Positions 31,662-42,190 are shown, counted from the stretch's first letter. The stretch: 64,000 nucleotides of DNA from Zasmidium citrigriseum (GCA_002786025.1 NHNW01000021.1:62001-126000), one strand, 5' to 3'. Numbers and translations: made by a program. The notes: generated by a model not told the origin, from the letters alone.

Positions 31662-33905
31662 TCAAGAGCACTCCTCACACTTCCACCCATTCGGCCTGTT
31701 CTCCAACCCAAGGCATTCCATATGAAAACCATACGTCAGACACTTCACATTCGCACATGCAATCGTGCCCCTCTTCCCATTGATCTTCGTCCCACAAACA
31801 CAAGGTCCTGACCCGGGACGTCGAGATTTCGCCGGCGCTTCGGGCGTCTTCCCGTTGTTTGCTGCCGTTGGTACCATAGTAGCCGTTGGTGCTATCGGTT
31901 GACCTTGTTCATCAGTCAATCGCATTGCTCCGTCGAACCACCTCATTCGAACCTTACCCGAGTATGAGGTGGAGTTTTCCTGTGGCAGTGTACTCGTCTG
32001 AGCAGCTCCTTCTGCTTCTCCAGACGGCTCTCTCAACCGAGCAGCCTCGACGTAGTCCATGCAGTACTTGACCGTCTCCTCTCGAAGAATCAACTTCGAC
32101 TGCAACTGCTTCAACTTCGCCTCGAACTTCTCCATCCACTTCGGATCTTTGAGCAGGTCAACCCACTTCCTCGTAAACCGCACCACCGCGTCGCTGCCGA
32201 ACGTGTCTGACATTGGCTGCTCCTCATCGAGATGCCTATTAAACAACTCGTTGAAGTCCAGCGAAATGCCGTCCTCGCCCAGTTTGCGATAGTCGCGGCG
32301 CTGGCGTTGCTTCATCCACTCATCATCTACCTCTTCGTCGCTGTCGCTGACGTAGGTTCCCGGGATAAGCTTTTGTTTGGATGTGGTTCGATAGAAGTCG
32401 ACATTTTCCACATGTGGCACCATGTGTTTCTTGCGTTTGTGCTGGACGTACTCCTCAACCCTTTCGGGCTCTGTGAACTTCGTTTTGGGGCTCGTGATCG
32501 TCAACTTCAGAGCCTTGCTGTTGATTGGTGCTGCCGGTCCTGGTGCCGACGACCTGCCAGTCGCTGCTTTGCCTTTCTTTTTCGGACGAAGAGACCCATG
32601 TGGGCCTGCTGTAACATTTCCATGTTTATCGGGCGCGAATGGTGGATGTACCCAACCGGTATCATCGTCAAGGTATGCCCGGGCGTTGAAGGGTTGTTGC
32701 GGCGATTCCCAGGCGAATTCGGCGCTAGCCGCCACATGCTCGTCAGGCTTATGGTCCACCCGAATTACCCTGATACCATCCCCAAAATCACCTACTCGAT
32801 AGGCAAAATGGTCATGGTGCATCAAATAGTGCAAGTGGAGTCTGTCGAATGACGACGACTCATGGCCACTTGGACAAAAGACGCACTTTGGGCCGTCCGT
32901 CACCTGACTTTTCACCTCGAAAGTGCCCGGAGCGAAGAAGTACTTGACCATGCATTTGGCGCGGCCAGCATCAAGGTCCTCAGAAACGGGTGTTGGCAAT
33001 TGGCGAAGCTGTTCCTGGCGACGGCGTACCGCTCTGCTGTGTCTCGCGATTGGCGAATCTGGTCGTCTGTTCCAGCCCATGACGACTTCCAGTCCGTACC
33101 GTAGATCAATGGATTTGTGACCTTTCGCTCGTTTCAATGGTAGCAGCTCGCCGTCTTCTGGCAGCTGAGGCAGTTTGCTCCACTTGGCCTTGACAATGCC
33201 CTCGTTTGCTGCAGTCTCCAGATGATCACTGACAGGGCGACCTTCGATCTGAGCGAGAAACTCTGCGGTCGCCTCAGAATTCTGATATTGGATGTCGATT
33301 TCAAGAACGCAGTTCTCCTCGAGTGCTTTCTCCCAAGGTCCTTTGCCGGTAAAGCTGGGTGTGGTGCAAGACAGTTGGTCGATGCTGATGTCAAAAGGCG
33401 TCGTGAGTTCGACATCGAAAGTCATCTTCTTGTTGCCATTGTCGCGTCCGACAATACGGGCTTGGCGTACCTCGTTGTAGAGCACGGACGTAGAGCTGGT
33501 CCCTCCATTTCGCTTGTCCAACATCAACACTCTGACCTGGCAAGAGCGCACATATTCATTGGTCTGTGGTAGCCAGAAGGGTTCTGCTCGGTCGTGCTGT
33601 CGTCGCTGATTTTGGATGGCATCCCTCATGTGCAGGGAACTGATCCGCAGCATCGGTTTCGAGCTCTGCACCAGGTCCTCCATCATGCGATCACTCGGCG
33701 GCTCCCATTCAATCCGCAATCGACTGTCGCTCTCGTATTCTTGTTGGATATTCGCATGGGCCGCCTCCCGCGCGAGTTCTCGTTCGTGGCTGTCAAGCGC
33801 GTCTCTCAGATTGCGGCGCAGGAAGGTTCGCGGCCGGTTGTCGAGGGTTCGATATAAAAGTACTTTGCCAGCGAAGTTCTTTGCAACATTCAGTGACGGC
33901 TCCAT
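31662..33905 (-). CDS. SUZ12: Polycomb repressive complex 2 subunit Suz12 with C-terminal PHD finger
   Basis: Single exon, 747 aa from the ATG at 33905. A C2H2-type zinc finger (CVFCPSGHESSSFDRLHLHY, about residue 341) precedes a basic linker. About 523-625 is a VEFS-box: VDDEWMKQRQRRDYRKL, FNELFNRHLDEEQPMSD, VRFTRKWVDLLKDPKWM, all acidic/aromatic as in Su(z)12/VRN2/EMF2. The C-terminal 50 residues form a PHD finger (CVCGTKINGKRGTIACANVK, then CLTYGFHMECLGL and WKCEECS). Suz12 scaffolds the H3K27 methyltransferase complex with Ezh2/Set-7 and EED. The PHD finger appended to VEFS is unusual compared with the animal protein and could read histone tails. The family call rests on VEFS plus zinc finger order; I infer rather than prove PRC2 membership. 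Confidence 0.85.
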   Translation of the reverse strand: MEPSLNVAKNFAGKVLLYRTLDNRPRTFLRRNLRDALDSHERELAREAAHANIQQEYESDSRLRIEWEPPSDRMMEDLVQSSKPMLRISSLHMRDAIQNQRRQHDRAEPFWLPQTNEYVRSCQVRVLMLDKRNGGTSSTSVLYNEVRQARIVGRDNGNKKMTFDVELTTPFDISIDQLSCTTPSFTGKGPWEKALEENCVLEIDIQYQNSEATAEFLAQIEGRPVSDHLETAANEGIVKAKWSKLPQLPEDGELLPLKRAKGHKSIDLRYGLEVVMGWNRRPDSPIARHSRAVRRRQEQLRQLPTPVSEDLDAGRAKCMVKYFFAPGTFEVKSQVTDGPKCVFCPSGHESSSFDRLHLHYLMHHDHFAYRVGDFGDGIRVIRVDHKPDEHVAASAEFAWESPQQPFNARAYLDDDTGWVHPPFAPDKHGNVTAGPHGSLRPKKKGKAATGRSSAPGPAAPINSKALKLTITSPKTKFTEPERVEEYVQHKRKKHMVPHVENVDFYRTTSKQKLIPGTYVSDSDEEVDDEWMKQRQRRDYRKLGEDGISLDFNELFNRHLDEEQPMSDTFGSDAVVRFTRKWVDLLKDPKWMEKFEAKLKQLQSKLILREETVKYCMDYVEAARLREPSGEAEGAAQTSTLPQENSTSYSGKVRMRWFDGAMRLTDEQGQPIAPTATMVPTAANNGKTPEAPAKSRRPGSGPCVCGTKINGKRGTIACANVKCLTYGFHMECLGLENRPNGWKCEECS

Positions 33906-34796
33906 GGTCACCGTGATCGCGAGCCCTGCGGCACGTGAAGTGAGTCGATGGCGGTCATAGTGAAGGTTTTAGTGCATGTGATCGAGGTGGATTAAGTAGT
34001 CGGGAAGAGCCGCCGTTTGCACATGCAGGTAACCTCGACAACGGGATGCAGGCGAGAAGTCGCTGGGTTCGTGTCGTCAGGTTTCTAATTTCGAGTGCTA
34101 CCTTTTCGATGTCTTTCTTTGAGGCGCAATTGCGGGTGTTTGGGAAGGAGCCCCTTCCTTCGCGAGGTGTCTTTCACGGTCGCAGGATGCTTCAAGAAGC
34201 ACCCGGAGATGGACTCGCCAGAATCTGCCGATTCGGTTTCTCCAATGAATGGAGAGTCGAATGCGCTTTGGACGTGTTTTGTTCGATGTTCAGGTACGCG
34301 CTTTCCCGGCTTTGAGGGGTGAAGTTCACAAAACGTCCGTGCTCACGTTGCGTTTCACGAGGCTACCAAGAAAGCCTATACAATCAAGATATCACGTTTA
34401 TGTGTCAAAGAATTTGTGAGATGGTAATGGACATTGTCAGGATCGATCGCTTGCTATTCCCAGCTACACCTCAAAACGCCTCTGGCTATGTGAAGCTGCC
34501 TCGATGCGCTCAACTTGACCGAGGGGTGTCGCCGTCGATCTAGTAAAGTAGTAGATGCAGCTGCGGCGGTAGTCTCTCGTCATTATGCGCATCTTCATTT
34601 CTGGGGAAGAGAGCTATTCATCCACGGGTATGCCTTGCGCCCAGAAACAAGAAAAACTCTCTCTAAACCCAGAGCTTCTAGCCACATGCATCAGAACGCC
34701 TCAAAGTAAGTACCTCGCAAACGCTTCATCCAACCCGACGAAACCCATAAGCAGACCCGGTTATAAGACATGCTGGTTGTCTTTAACCAATGCCGC
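33906..34796. other. Intergenic, no supported gene
   Basis: About 890 bp between the SUZ12 promoter and the 3' end of YPT1. Several frames of 60-90 codons on the plus strand (near 34046-34322 and 34515-34800) have no domain or splice continuity. Nothing called. Confidence 0.45.
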
Positions 34797-35929
34797 TTAA
34801 CAGCAGCCGCCAGCGCTGCCCGACTGCACGTTCGAGCCCTGGCCGACCTGGACCGTTGGCTTGTTGTTGACAGTCGTGTTGCCCATGCGTTCCTTGATCT
34901 GGCGGGCCATCGTCAAGAAAGCCTGCTCGACGTTGCTTGCGTTCTTGGCGGAGGTCTCGAGGAAGGGGATGCCCAAGCTATCGGCAAACTCCTGTGCTCC
35001 CAGTCAGCATTGCTCAATATCCACTTCTATTCATGTTCAAGCCGTACCTTCGCGACAGTGTACTCAACGACCTTCTTGTCCGACATATCGCTCTTGTTGC
35101 CCACGAGCAGCTTGTTGACGCCCTCCGTGGCGTAGCGGTCAATCTCTTGCAGCCACTGCTTCACGTTGTTGAAAGAATCCATATCGGTGACATCGTAGAC
35201 GACACAGATGCCGTGTGCACCGCGGTAGTAGGAGGAGGTGATGGTACGGAAACGCTCTTGACCGGCGGTATCCCACTGTCCTCGTGTTAGCCCAAACTCT
35301 ATCTCTTCCATCTAGTCTTGTACGTACGATCTGAAGCTTAACCGTCTTGCCGTCGAGCTCGATGGTGCGGATCTTCTGTATGGCTGTTAGCGACCAAGAC
35401 CGTGGCGCGGAGGGACTAAGCAACGTACGAAGTCGACGCCGATGGTGGAGATGTAGCTCTCGGTGTAGGTGTCGTCGGCGAACCGAAGGAGCAAGCAGGA
35501 CTTTCCGACTCCAGAGTCGCCGATAAGCAAGAGCTTGAAGAGGTAGTCGTATCTGAGAACGAGATATCAGTATCCATCAGCACTTCACGCATTCCTATGT
35601 CAAGGTGCAGATCCCAACTAGGCTCCAGCGGCGGTATGGCAGCCGGCGAGGCTCTGAAAAGGCGCAATGACTTTGGTAGTGATAGTATAGATGAATCTCT
35701 ACGGCGAGAACTCGTTGTTGAGTTCAGTCCTGGAGAAGATCGAGTCCGGTAGGTGTAGGCCATTCAAGTCCTCCAGAGTCGAGGTATCCTGTTCTGCCCA
35801 GCTGGTGCTGACGGCCTGAGATGCTCATGAGAAGTGTAAGAAAGGCGGGAACTCTGCAAGCAGCACCAGTCAGTACGGATGGCACGCGCCGTGGTGCAGT
35901 CGAAGGGCAACTCACTACTCGGGGTTCAT
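34797..35929 (-). CDS. YPT1: Rab GTPase Ypt1/Rab1
   Basis: Five exons on the minus strand: 35929-35919 (11 nt), 35552-35429, 35375-35328, 35275-35048, 34991-34797, giving 201 aa, the usual Ypt1 length. All GTPase boxes are intact: GDSGVGKS (P-loop), [10 protein letters not shown] (switch I), [10 protein letters not shown] (switch II), GNKSDM and ETSAKN. The end GGSAGGCC-type CC is the geranylgeranylation signal. The protein governs ER-to-Golgi traffic and autophagy. The tiny first exon carries ATG AAC CCC GA and uses donor GTAGTG; the alternative donor GTGAGT two nt downstream would create a TAA at the junction and is rejected. The first intron (366 nt) is far longer than the others (46-56 nt), which are typical. 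Confidence 0.95.
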
Positions 35930-36410
35930 GGTTGCTGCGGGTGCGGCGATAGCGCTGGTTCTTCTTCGCGGTGAGGTGTCTCGGTGTCAGGTGCAGTGGC
36001 GAAGAGTCGCGGCGCAGGCTCTTAAGACGGACGTGAGAGATCGGAGGTTGTTTGCGTGATGGAGAGAGGTTCGGCGCACGCAAATAGTCGAAGGGAGAGT
36101 CGGTGGTGAGGTTCGCGAGACAGCGTCCAAGGTGACCTGGGTGCTTGCGAGAAGGGTTTCGGCTGCGCAGCTGTTGACAAAAGAGTTGGCCAACCACGTG
36201 CCACAATGACGCCAGCAAAGGAAGGAGCGTTGGTCACAAGTCTTCTTTCACTCGCCCTTTCACGTGCTATTTACGACGACTGATGTTAATCACAATCTGA
36301 AAAGTCTCAAGTCCTAAGCCGTTTCCCCGTGATCTCATCGCCATGCATGCCAACTAAAGCAAAAGCAACCCATTGAAACCCTGTACCTTTCTCATCACTC
36401 CCAGACCATT
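35930..36410. other. Intergenic, YPT1 promoter
   Basis: Upstream region of YPT1 and 3' flank of the WW-domain gene. No further gene seen. Confidence 0.5.
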
Positions 36411-37916
36411 CTACCGCCATCCTGGGTTCTGAGGTGGCTGATTGTAGCCTCCATACCCACCCTGCTGGCCTCCATAGCCTTGGTTGTACGCTTGATATTG
36501 GCCTGATTGATCGTGCGGCGGCGCTCCGGACGGCGGTGGCGGATATTGATTGTAGCCTCCCTGCTGTTGGCTGTGATCATAGCCAGGAGCACCATACCCA
36601 CCGCCATGCTGAGGTCCACCTGGAGGCGGCGGAGGATATTGATTGTAACCTCCCTGCTGTTGCTGACCGTACTGGTTATGTGGAGTTGGCTGCTGGCTGG
36701 GCGGATGCGAACCATATTGCGACTGCTGGCCGTAACCCTGTTGACCTTGGGGATGGTAGGCTCCACTCTGAGGTCCGTAGCCTCCAGTCGGAGCTCCTCC
36801 TGGTGGGCCCTGCTGGTGATGTTGTTGAGGAGGTGGTTGACTGTTGTACCCTCCGCTTTGGCCACCGTATCCCGGAGTCGGTGTGTGGCTTTGCGAGTGC
36901 GTCTGGGAATGCGAGCCCGGCGCCTGATATGCTGTGGGTGGTGCCTGGCCTTGATACGGGCCTCCAGACGAAGCGTTCTGAGAGTACCCATAAGGGTTCT
37001 GGCCACCTCCATGCGGCTTGTTGTGTCCTCCCAAGAAGTTGCCAGCCATCGCTCCCAGCGATCCAAGTCCGCCGCTGCTATGACTTCCACCACTCTGGCC
37101 ATGCTGTCCGCTCGAACCTCCGTGAGAAGACGATCCGCCGAGGAATTGTTGAGCCATACCGCCTAGTCCTCCAGAGCTGCTGCCATGTTGATTCGAACCG
37201 CCATGAGAGGAGGACCCGCCGAGGAATTGTTGAGCCATGCCGCCCAGACCGCTTGAGCCACCATGTTGCGAACTTCCACCATGTGACGATGATGAGCCGC
37301 CGAGGAACGACGAGGCCAGACCTCCAATGCCACCAGACGAACCCGATTGCTTGCCTCCAAGTACCGAGTTCAGTAGCGAACCCTGCGATTTTGTCAATAC
37401 CTATCTTCACTATTGTGGCCATCTACACTTACTCCCAAGCTCCTATCACTCTCTTGTCCATCAACACCCCTCGTGCCCTCTTCTCCAGGCGGTGGATATG
37501 GATTCTGGTTTGCGGGCGTGCCGCCAGGCGTAGGAACTCCGTGTGCGCTCATCGTCGGTACGTCCCAGGTCGATTCGCCGGTACTTATTTGAACGTAGTA
37601 GTATTTTCTCGATCTGTAGTGTTTGATCAGCTGAATGTCGAACAAAGCAGAAAGAGCGGCTGGAGCGGGGTCGCGAATGCATCAATGGATGCCCGCGCCG
37701 TTCTCGCCATCAGCAATAACTCACTTCGCATCCCACTGTGCAATCCTTCACGACACCAGCTACGTCAGTGCCAAGCGCAACAGTAGAGGACGACGATTGG
37801 AAATAGAGGAGGAGGAGACGAGCGTGCAGTATATAGTTGGATTAGACGCACCATCCGGGCGGTAGAGAAGGCGGTGCATGGTCGGGGCCAGCGTCAGGAG
37901 TACTTGGCTCCGCCAT
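36411..37916 (-). CDS. WW-domain protein with prion-like Gly/Gln/Tyr-rich tail
   Basis: Four exons on the minus strand: 37916-37852, 37745-37725 (21-nt microexon), 37613-37433, 37382-36411 (introns 106, 111 and 50 nt), 412 aa. Splicing assembles one WW domain: LPPGWIAQWDAKSRKYYYVQ, then STGESTWDVP (W22, YYY, W45, P48). Without the microexon the IAQWDAK strand is lost. The rest is low complexity: repeats of GGLGGMAQQFLGGSSSHGGS (positions about 110-190), then Gln/Tyr/Pro stretches with GGYNQYPPPP units. WW domains bind Pro-rich ligands; the tail is typical of phase-separating RNA-processing or stress-granule proteins. No precise orthologue recognised. The Ser/His/Gly repeats come in three near copies. 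Confidence 0.83.
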
Positions 37917-38751
37917 TGTGATTGACGTCTCTTGCCACGCTGTCGCTCTTGGAATTCGGCGCCGCTCTCGTGCTTTTGCGAAGTGCTGGCCTGAATGCTG
38001 TTCGGGGGATAGAGTGCGCCGGGTAAGTAGTGGGCTGTCGGCTGTGTCGTCGTGAAGTCGGTCGGTCGAGTCCCGGCAGACGATGACGAGGCGGTCGGCT
38101 CGCAACACGACGAAGGTGGGAGAAGAAGAGGACAATGGTCAAGGTTTGGCAGTCCTCTCTATATTTACTCGCAGGAAGAAGATTGGTAGCAGCTTGTCAT
38201 GTACCCAATACAAATTGCCGGGAGAAGCTCGCAACCCACGCTCCTTTGCCTCCGATACCCACCGCTGGATTATGCACACCTCGTCTGACGGCATGCTAGT
38301 TCGCATCACGCAGCGCCGTGGGAGCTGATGATGAGACTGGGAATCGCTCCCCGGCACTGGGCAGCCAGTCACTCGAGGATAGCGTTGTGGCTGTGTGGTT
38401 GCATCGTCCAAGCGAAACGAGCTAGCGGGATGTGGAACGGTGGACTGCCGCGACGAGAGACGCACGTGAGGCCAGAAAGAGGGTTGCCGGGACGTCAGGC
38501 ACGTTGCAAGGTTAGACAAGGATTGGTGTGGTATTGGTGGTCGCTCAACTTTCGTGTCAAAATCAAAGAAAAGGAAAAGACAACGCTTCTTCTGCCTGCC
38601 AGCATTACTCTCAGCTAGCCCATACTCGTGGGTATTCCTCCCGCCCTGCCAGCGATTCTGATACAAGACAAAGTATGCCTGTGTGCCCAATCACGCCAGT
38701 CCTGGTGAACAGCATCTCACGCCTGGCACTCCCTGCTCTCCGTTTTCAAAC
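37917..38751. other. Intergenic, no supported gene
   Basis: 835 bp: promoter of the WW gene and 3' flank of alpha-tubulin. Overlapping frames of 70-180 codons on both strands (for example minus 38139-38690) show no domain and no splice partner. Confidence 0.45.
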
Positions 38752-40406
38752 CTAGTACTCGGCCTCGGCGCCCTCCTCGCCCTCGGCGGAGTCGGCAGCG
38801 ACTTCCTCGTAATCACGCTCAAGCGCAGCCAAGTCCTCACGAGCCTCAGAGAACTCACCCTCCTCCATACCCTCACCAACGTACCAGTGAACGAAGGCAC
38901 GCTTGCTGTACATGAGGTCGAACTTGTGGGAGAGAGCGGACCAGGCCTCGGCGATGGCGGTGGTGTTGGACAACATGCAGACAGCGCGGTTGACCTTGGC
39001 GAGGTCGCCGTTGGGGACCATCTGGGGTGGCTGGTAGCAGATACCGATCTTGAAACCAGTTGGGCACCAGTCGACGAACTGGATAGTGCGCTTGGTCTTG
39101 AGGGTGGCAACGGCCTGGTGGACGTCCTTGGGGACGACATCGCCACGGTAGAGCAAGCAAGTGGCCATGTACTTGCCGTTGCGTGGGTCGCACTTGACCA
39201 TCTGGCTGTTGGGCTCGAAGCAGGACATGGAGATCTCCTGGACGCTGTTGGCCTCGTGGGCGGCCTTGGCGGCCGAGACGATTGGAGCGTAAGCAACCAG
39301 AGGGAAGTGGATACGCGGGTATGGGACCAAGTTGGTCTGGAACTCGTTCAAGTCGACGTTGAGAGAGCCGTCGAAGCGGAGCGAGGCGGTGATGGAAGAA
39401 ACGACCTGAGCGATCAGGCGGTTGAGGTTCTCGTAGTTTGGTCGCTCAATGCCGAGGTTGCGGCGGCAGATGTCGTAAATGGCCTCGTTGTCGACCATGA
39501 ACGAGCAGTCGCTGTGCTCAAGGGTGGTGTGTGTGGTGAGGATCGAGTTGTAAGGCTCGACGACCGAGGTGGCGACCTGGGGTGCTGGGTAGACGCAGAA
39601 CTCCAGCTTGCACTTCTTGCCGTAGTCGACGGAGAGACGCTCCATCAACAGAGCACCGAAACCAGAGCCGGTTCCACCACCGAAGCTGTGGAAGACGAGG
39701 AAGCCCTGGAGACCAGAGCAGTTGTCTGCGACGTGGCGGACCTTGTCCAAGACCTGGTCAATCAACTCCTTGCCGACAGTGTAGTGGCCACGGGCGTAGT
39801 TGTTGGAAGCGTCCTCCTTGCCAGTGATCATCTGCTCGGGGTGGAAAAGGGAGCGGTAGGCGCCGGTGCGGACCTCGTCGACGACATTGGGCTCGAGATC
39901 GCAGTAGATGGTGCGGGGCACGTACTTGCCCTGGCCTGAGAAGGTGTTAGATGGAGTGAGGATAGCATTGGTGCATGTGGGAGCATACCAGTCTCGGAGA
40001 AGAAAGTGGAGAAGCCATGGTCGTCGTCGGTGGCCTTGCGCTCCTCAGTGAGGTACCCGTCGGGCTGTCACAGTTGTCAGCAGAGTCTTCTTGACGTACT
40101 TCAGATGTATGTCCTTACCTGAATGCCGTGCTCGAGGCAGTAGAGCTACATCAGGGATATGTCAGTCTCAATGTCTTCAGGCACCCGTATTCTTCATGTA
40201 TCCCTCAATTATGCCTCCTCTTGCTCTTAAGATGGATAGACTGACCTCCCAGCAGCTGTTGGCGATCTGGCAACCGGCCTGGCCGACTATACGCGTGCAG
40301 AGTCAGTATACGTCTGGATCTCAACGGCGAAGCCCAATATGGCGGTCAAGGCGCGCGGGCCCTGAATAGGAGTAAACATACCGTTCAAGCTGATGACTTC
40401 ACGCAT
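38752..40406 (-). CDS. TUB1: Alpha-tubulin
   Basis: Five exons on the minus strand: 40406-40382, 40286-40246, 40145-40119, 40064-39989, 39935-38752 (introns 95, 100, 54 and 53 nt), 450 aa. The start [20 protein letters not shown], the tubulin signature [12 protein letters not shown], the acetylation-loop region (HGFSTFF after splicing replaces the K40 loop), [20 protein letters not shown], and an acidic tail ending GAEAEY with a terminal tyrosine are all typical. Introns cluster in the first 60 codons, as in many fungal tubulin genes, with exons of 25, 41, 27 and 76 nt. Strong, clean codon use agrees with high expression. Confidence 0.97.
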
Positions 40407-40800
40407 GGTGGGCGGAGTGCGGGTGCGGTGGATGTAGGTGGAAGGGTGTCTCTTGACGGGCGGCGGCGAGGAGGAGAGTGGGCGACGGAGGTTGTCGCAG
40501 GCGCGTGTGTTGACTTGTGGTGGGGAGTTGTGGAAAGAGCGCTGCTTGTTTGTGGGTGCCGGTTAGACTTTGGCAGGGATGGGCCGCTGCGCGCTAGCGT
40601 GTCAACGGCGGGCCACTCGCAGCGCACCGTCTGCAGCTTCGTCGCTGCCAGGCCTGCGACGAGGACGACGACGACAACATTGATGAAGATTTGATGAGAG
40701 AAGAGAAATCTACAATCAATTGCCAATTCACTGCCGGTCTGCATGTGATCATGAACAAAGGTCTCGTCACCTGCCGCCCTCAGTTTCCGCCTCCTCCACC
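40407..40800. promoter_or_regulatory. Divergent promoter TUB1 / membrane protein
   Basis: 394 bp between the two starts, GC-rich, with no TATA. Overlapping frames on both strands (for example minus 40385-40744) are not supported. Confidence 0.45.
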
Positions 40801-41585
40801 ATGAGACTGCTGGCCTGCCTCACTACTGCTGCTGCTGCTACTGCTCTGTTTGCGACTGCAGCTCTTGCAAACACCGAAAAGACCATCTTCATCGCCCCGC
40901 CTGCCATCTCTCTCCCCGATGCAGAGCCTCAGCTCGATGCCCTGAACCTCGACGCTCTCGCTTACTCCCATTCGAAGTTGCGTCGAGCCCTATCAGTCGC
41001 CTTTCCAAGCGAACAAGCTCCCCAGGGCCTCGAGTCGTGGTATCTCCTGCAAGGCTTGAACGAAGGCCAGCGATACGAGCTTCGCATCTGCTGGGCTGCT
41101 ATTGTATGTTGGCTTCTCAACTATCGTTCGAGCACTAGGCAACAGTGCCTGAATATCAAAGCTTCTTGTCAGCTGACTTTAAACGATAGCAACCGACTGA
41201 GTTCTGGCTGGACGTCTACAACATCTCGCATGTGTTTGACACTCCGCATTTGATCCAGAGCCTGGCCGAATTTTCTGAATCGCAAGCTTCACAACCGCAG
41301 GCCGAAGACAGTAAGCCATCGAAGGCTGACTATTCTACTGGAACTGTCTTGTTTCTTCACGTTCGCGCGGCAGCCGACTATTTCACCACGGACAAGACTT
41401 TGATGCAGTCTCCTTCCCCTGTGGATGTCGACATAATTCTTGATCCTTACTTGGCAAACGTTCTCCCGGTCTCTCTGCTACCAACCGCAGCCTACATCAT
41501 TGTGTTGGCTGTTGGCGCTTGGTTCATCTCAGGCAAGATCTGGACCCTGCTGAAGCTCCAAGAGCACAAGCAGCACGCAGATTGA
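40801..41585 (+). CDS. ER-type type I membrane protein, unknown function
   Basis: Two exons, 40801-41103 and 41190-41585 (86-nt intron, GTATGT...TAG), 232 aa. A signal peptide (MRLLACLTTAAAATALFATA) precedes a luminal domain with LDALNLDAL, WYLLQGLNEGQRYELRICWA and, after the splice, QPTEFWLDVYNISHVFDTP. VLFLHVRAAADYFTTDKTL follows, then one membrane span (YIIVLAVGAWFISGKIW, about 200-216) and a short basic tail (KLQEHKQHAD). The pattern of a luminal beta-rich domain and one C-terminal anchor resembles accessory subunits of GPI or glycan synthesis, but I do not recognise the family with confidence. The stop lies 7 bp before the ATG of the next gene. Confidence 0.78.
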
Positions 41586-41592
41586 AGGCATC

Positions 41593-42105
41593 ATGTCGAA
41601 CACGAACGATCAGCAGCAATCAGTGACTCAGTCGAACGACGAGGTGCAGTCCAACGTCAACAATGAAGTCGAAACACCAGGCCCTTCGACGAACGCCAAC
41701 AGCGGACAACCGCAAACGACGGTTGCGCAAGTCCCACATCCTTTCTACACTCTACCTTCGGAGTTGATCTTGGACATCGTGGACTTCCTGCCACCAGAGT
41801 CTTTCATCAACTTCGCCTTCGCAAACTATCCACTGCTTCACTCATACGGCCTGGCACCAGCATTGTCACGGCCACGAGTCATCTACATCACCACACAGAC
41901 GCAGATCCCGGCTCTATTCCCTCTGCTGCGCATGCCTGCCGAGATAATGCTTCACATCATGCGGCACCTGAAGCCGATCGACATCATGCGCTTCGTGGTG
42001 GCGAACTATCAGGACTTGGCGCGGCAGGGAATCGCTCCGCCACTGACCCCTGAAACGGTAATGCAGTTGAAGAATGCAGTGAGAGCGAGACTTGGACCGG
42101 GATGA
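41593..42105 (+). CDS. Protein with two tandem F-box-like domains
   Basis: Single exon, 170 aa. After a Gln/Asn/Thr-rich leader (about 1-55) come two copies of one motif: TLPSELILDIVDFLPPESFI with FAFANYPLLHSYGLAPAL, and RMPAEIMLHIMRHLKPIDIM with FVVANYQDLARQGIAPPL. They align residue for residue (LPxELxxxI, P, F, ANY, L, G-L/I-AP), so the second is a duplication. Each copy is an F-box-like helix pair, and the protein ends soon after the second, leaving no substrate domain. The ATG follows the previous stop (41583-41585) by only 7 bp, and an in-frame TGA at 41551 limits any upstream extension. It converges on the paralogue array. Role unknown. Confidence 0.75.
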   Translation: MSNTNDQQQSVTQSNDEVQSNVNNEVETPGPSTNANSGQPQTTVAQVPHPFYTLPSELILDIVDFLPPESFINFAFANYPLLHSYGLAPALSRPRVIYITTQTQIPALFPLLRMPAEIMLHIMRHLKPIDIMRFVVANYQDLARQGIAPPLTPETVMQLKNAVRARLGPG

Positions 42106-42190
42106 GGGAGGATTTCAGGGGTAACGAAAGGAAGGTCGAAAGGTCCGTGAAGAAACACGGGTACCAATAAATCTTTTCACTCATCTCGCT

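Noticed and set aside
35553..35918. YPT1 first-intron donor GTGAGT
   Set aside because: Gives TAA at the junction; GTAGTG two nt earlier yields the invariant MNPEYDYL.
36434..37786. 450-codon frame on the plus strand
   Set aside because: Antisense of the WW protein's repetitive tail; no domain, and the minus-strand gene has spliced WW motifs.
38683..39939. 418-codon frame on the plus strand
   Set aside because: Exact antisense of the alpha-tubulin last exon; Val/Leu/Glu-rich composition is a codon-bias artefact.
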